The position numbers and the translations under genes were made by a program. Shown here piece by piece: positions 63,783 through 64,000 of a stretch of 64,000 nt of DNA. This DNA comes from Nodularia sphaerocarpa UHCC 0038 (GTDB lineage: Bacteria > Cyanobacteriota > Cyanobacteriia > Cyanobacteriales > Nostocaceae). The stretch is taken from the NCBI RefSeq assembly GCF_022376295.1, contig NZ_CP060140.1, positions 4,096,356-4,160,355 of the forward strand, written 5' to 3'. The first letter of the stretch is position 1. Every line of letters begins with the position of its first letter. The notes below the pieces were generated by a model. It was not told the DNA's origin and searched no databases. It saw nothing but the letters and a program-made list of their open reading frames with translations.

Positions 63783-64000
63783 ATCTGAACTAATGATAAA
63801 CGCAGTGTTCTTTAAAGCTAATTTGCTTTTACTGTTACTAAGTGTGACATTTTCTCACCCTATAAAGCATAGTAATACCAGTTTTTCGCCACTTATCCAG
63901 AGCAAGTTTATATTTTACCGAGCCAAAAAAGCTCACAGTTAGGGCGTACAAACTAATTTTTGGAGAAATTGATCCTGATAAATCCCTGTATTTGGGAAAA

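Overview
The window comes from a chromosome of a filamentous, probably heterocyst-forming cyanobacterium (order Nostocales; Nostoc/Anabaena/Nodularia-like). The grounds are: a Form IB RuBisCO operon rbcL-rbcX-rbcS, a RuBisCO activase carrying an RbcS-like C-terminal domain, light-dependent protochlorophyllide reductase, many GCGATCGC (HIP1) octamers, short tandemly repeated repetitive (STRR) heptamers such as ACTAATG and CCCCACT, and an RNase P RNA gene that contains STRR heptamers. Genus is not decided. I saw no tRNA, rRNA, CRISPR array, intact insertion sequence or prophage.

Layout. 0.2-16.5 kb: FAS1 lipoprotein, gyrB, miaA, two Uma2-family genes, glycolate oxidase subunit glcD, a glycosyl-hydrolase-like protein, an amidase/glucosaminidase-like protein, dnaG and por. 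16.5-21.5 kb: pentapeptide protein, yraN, two SDRs (one fabG) and a thioredoxin. 21.9-28.2 kb: a minus-strand accessory island of four genes that I read as a composite immunity/conflict system (below). 28.4-45.7 kb: a WecA/MraY-type transferase, groEL with a perfect CIRCE operator, corA, rnpB, rnc, a sensor histidine kinase, queA, prmA, serA. 46.1-49.7 kb: panB, an oxalyl-CoA-synthetase-like ligase and a panE-like reductase in one minus-strand run. 51-57.4 kb: the RuBisCO region, where rbcLXS and the activase are separated by an SGNH hydrolase and a toxin-antitoxin pair. 57.6-64 kb: polysaccharide pyruvyl transferase, SDR, exported methyltransferase, APC permease, OB-fold protein and mgtE.

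The most interesting locus is 21.9-28.2 kb. In transcription order it encodes (1) a PycTM-type membrane effector, (2) a class III nucleotide cyclase fused to a STAND-like domain with a degenerate P-loop, (3) a MoxR-type AAA+ ATPase, and (4) a 983-residue protein with an N-terminal SAV_2336-like region, a vWA-like domain and a C-terminal formylglycine-generating-enzyme (FGE/C-type-lectin) domain. Genes 1 and 2 look like a Pycsar cyclase/effector pair. Genes 3 and 4 look like a vWA-MoxR conflict system. The last ~37 residues of gene 4 carry the signature of a diversity-generating retroelement variable region (AAY-type codons changed at positions 1 and 2), but no reverse transcriptase or template repeat lies in the window, so the DGR would have to act in trans. 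The joining of a cyclic-pyrimidine-type signalling pair, a MoxR/vWA module and a hypervariable sensor in one run is the candidate new system.

Repeats are abundant and were placed individually: a ~90-bp REP family with CTCACCCC/GGGGTGAG ends, a 77-bp MITE with GTAGGGTGTGTT ends, a second MITE family with TGACAAGCTT-type ends, a 28-bp perfect palindrome, and STRRs inside or beside rnpB, miaA and the rbc operon. One REP copy has been absorbed in frame into the 983-residue conflict protein.
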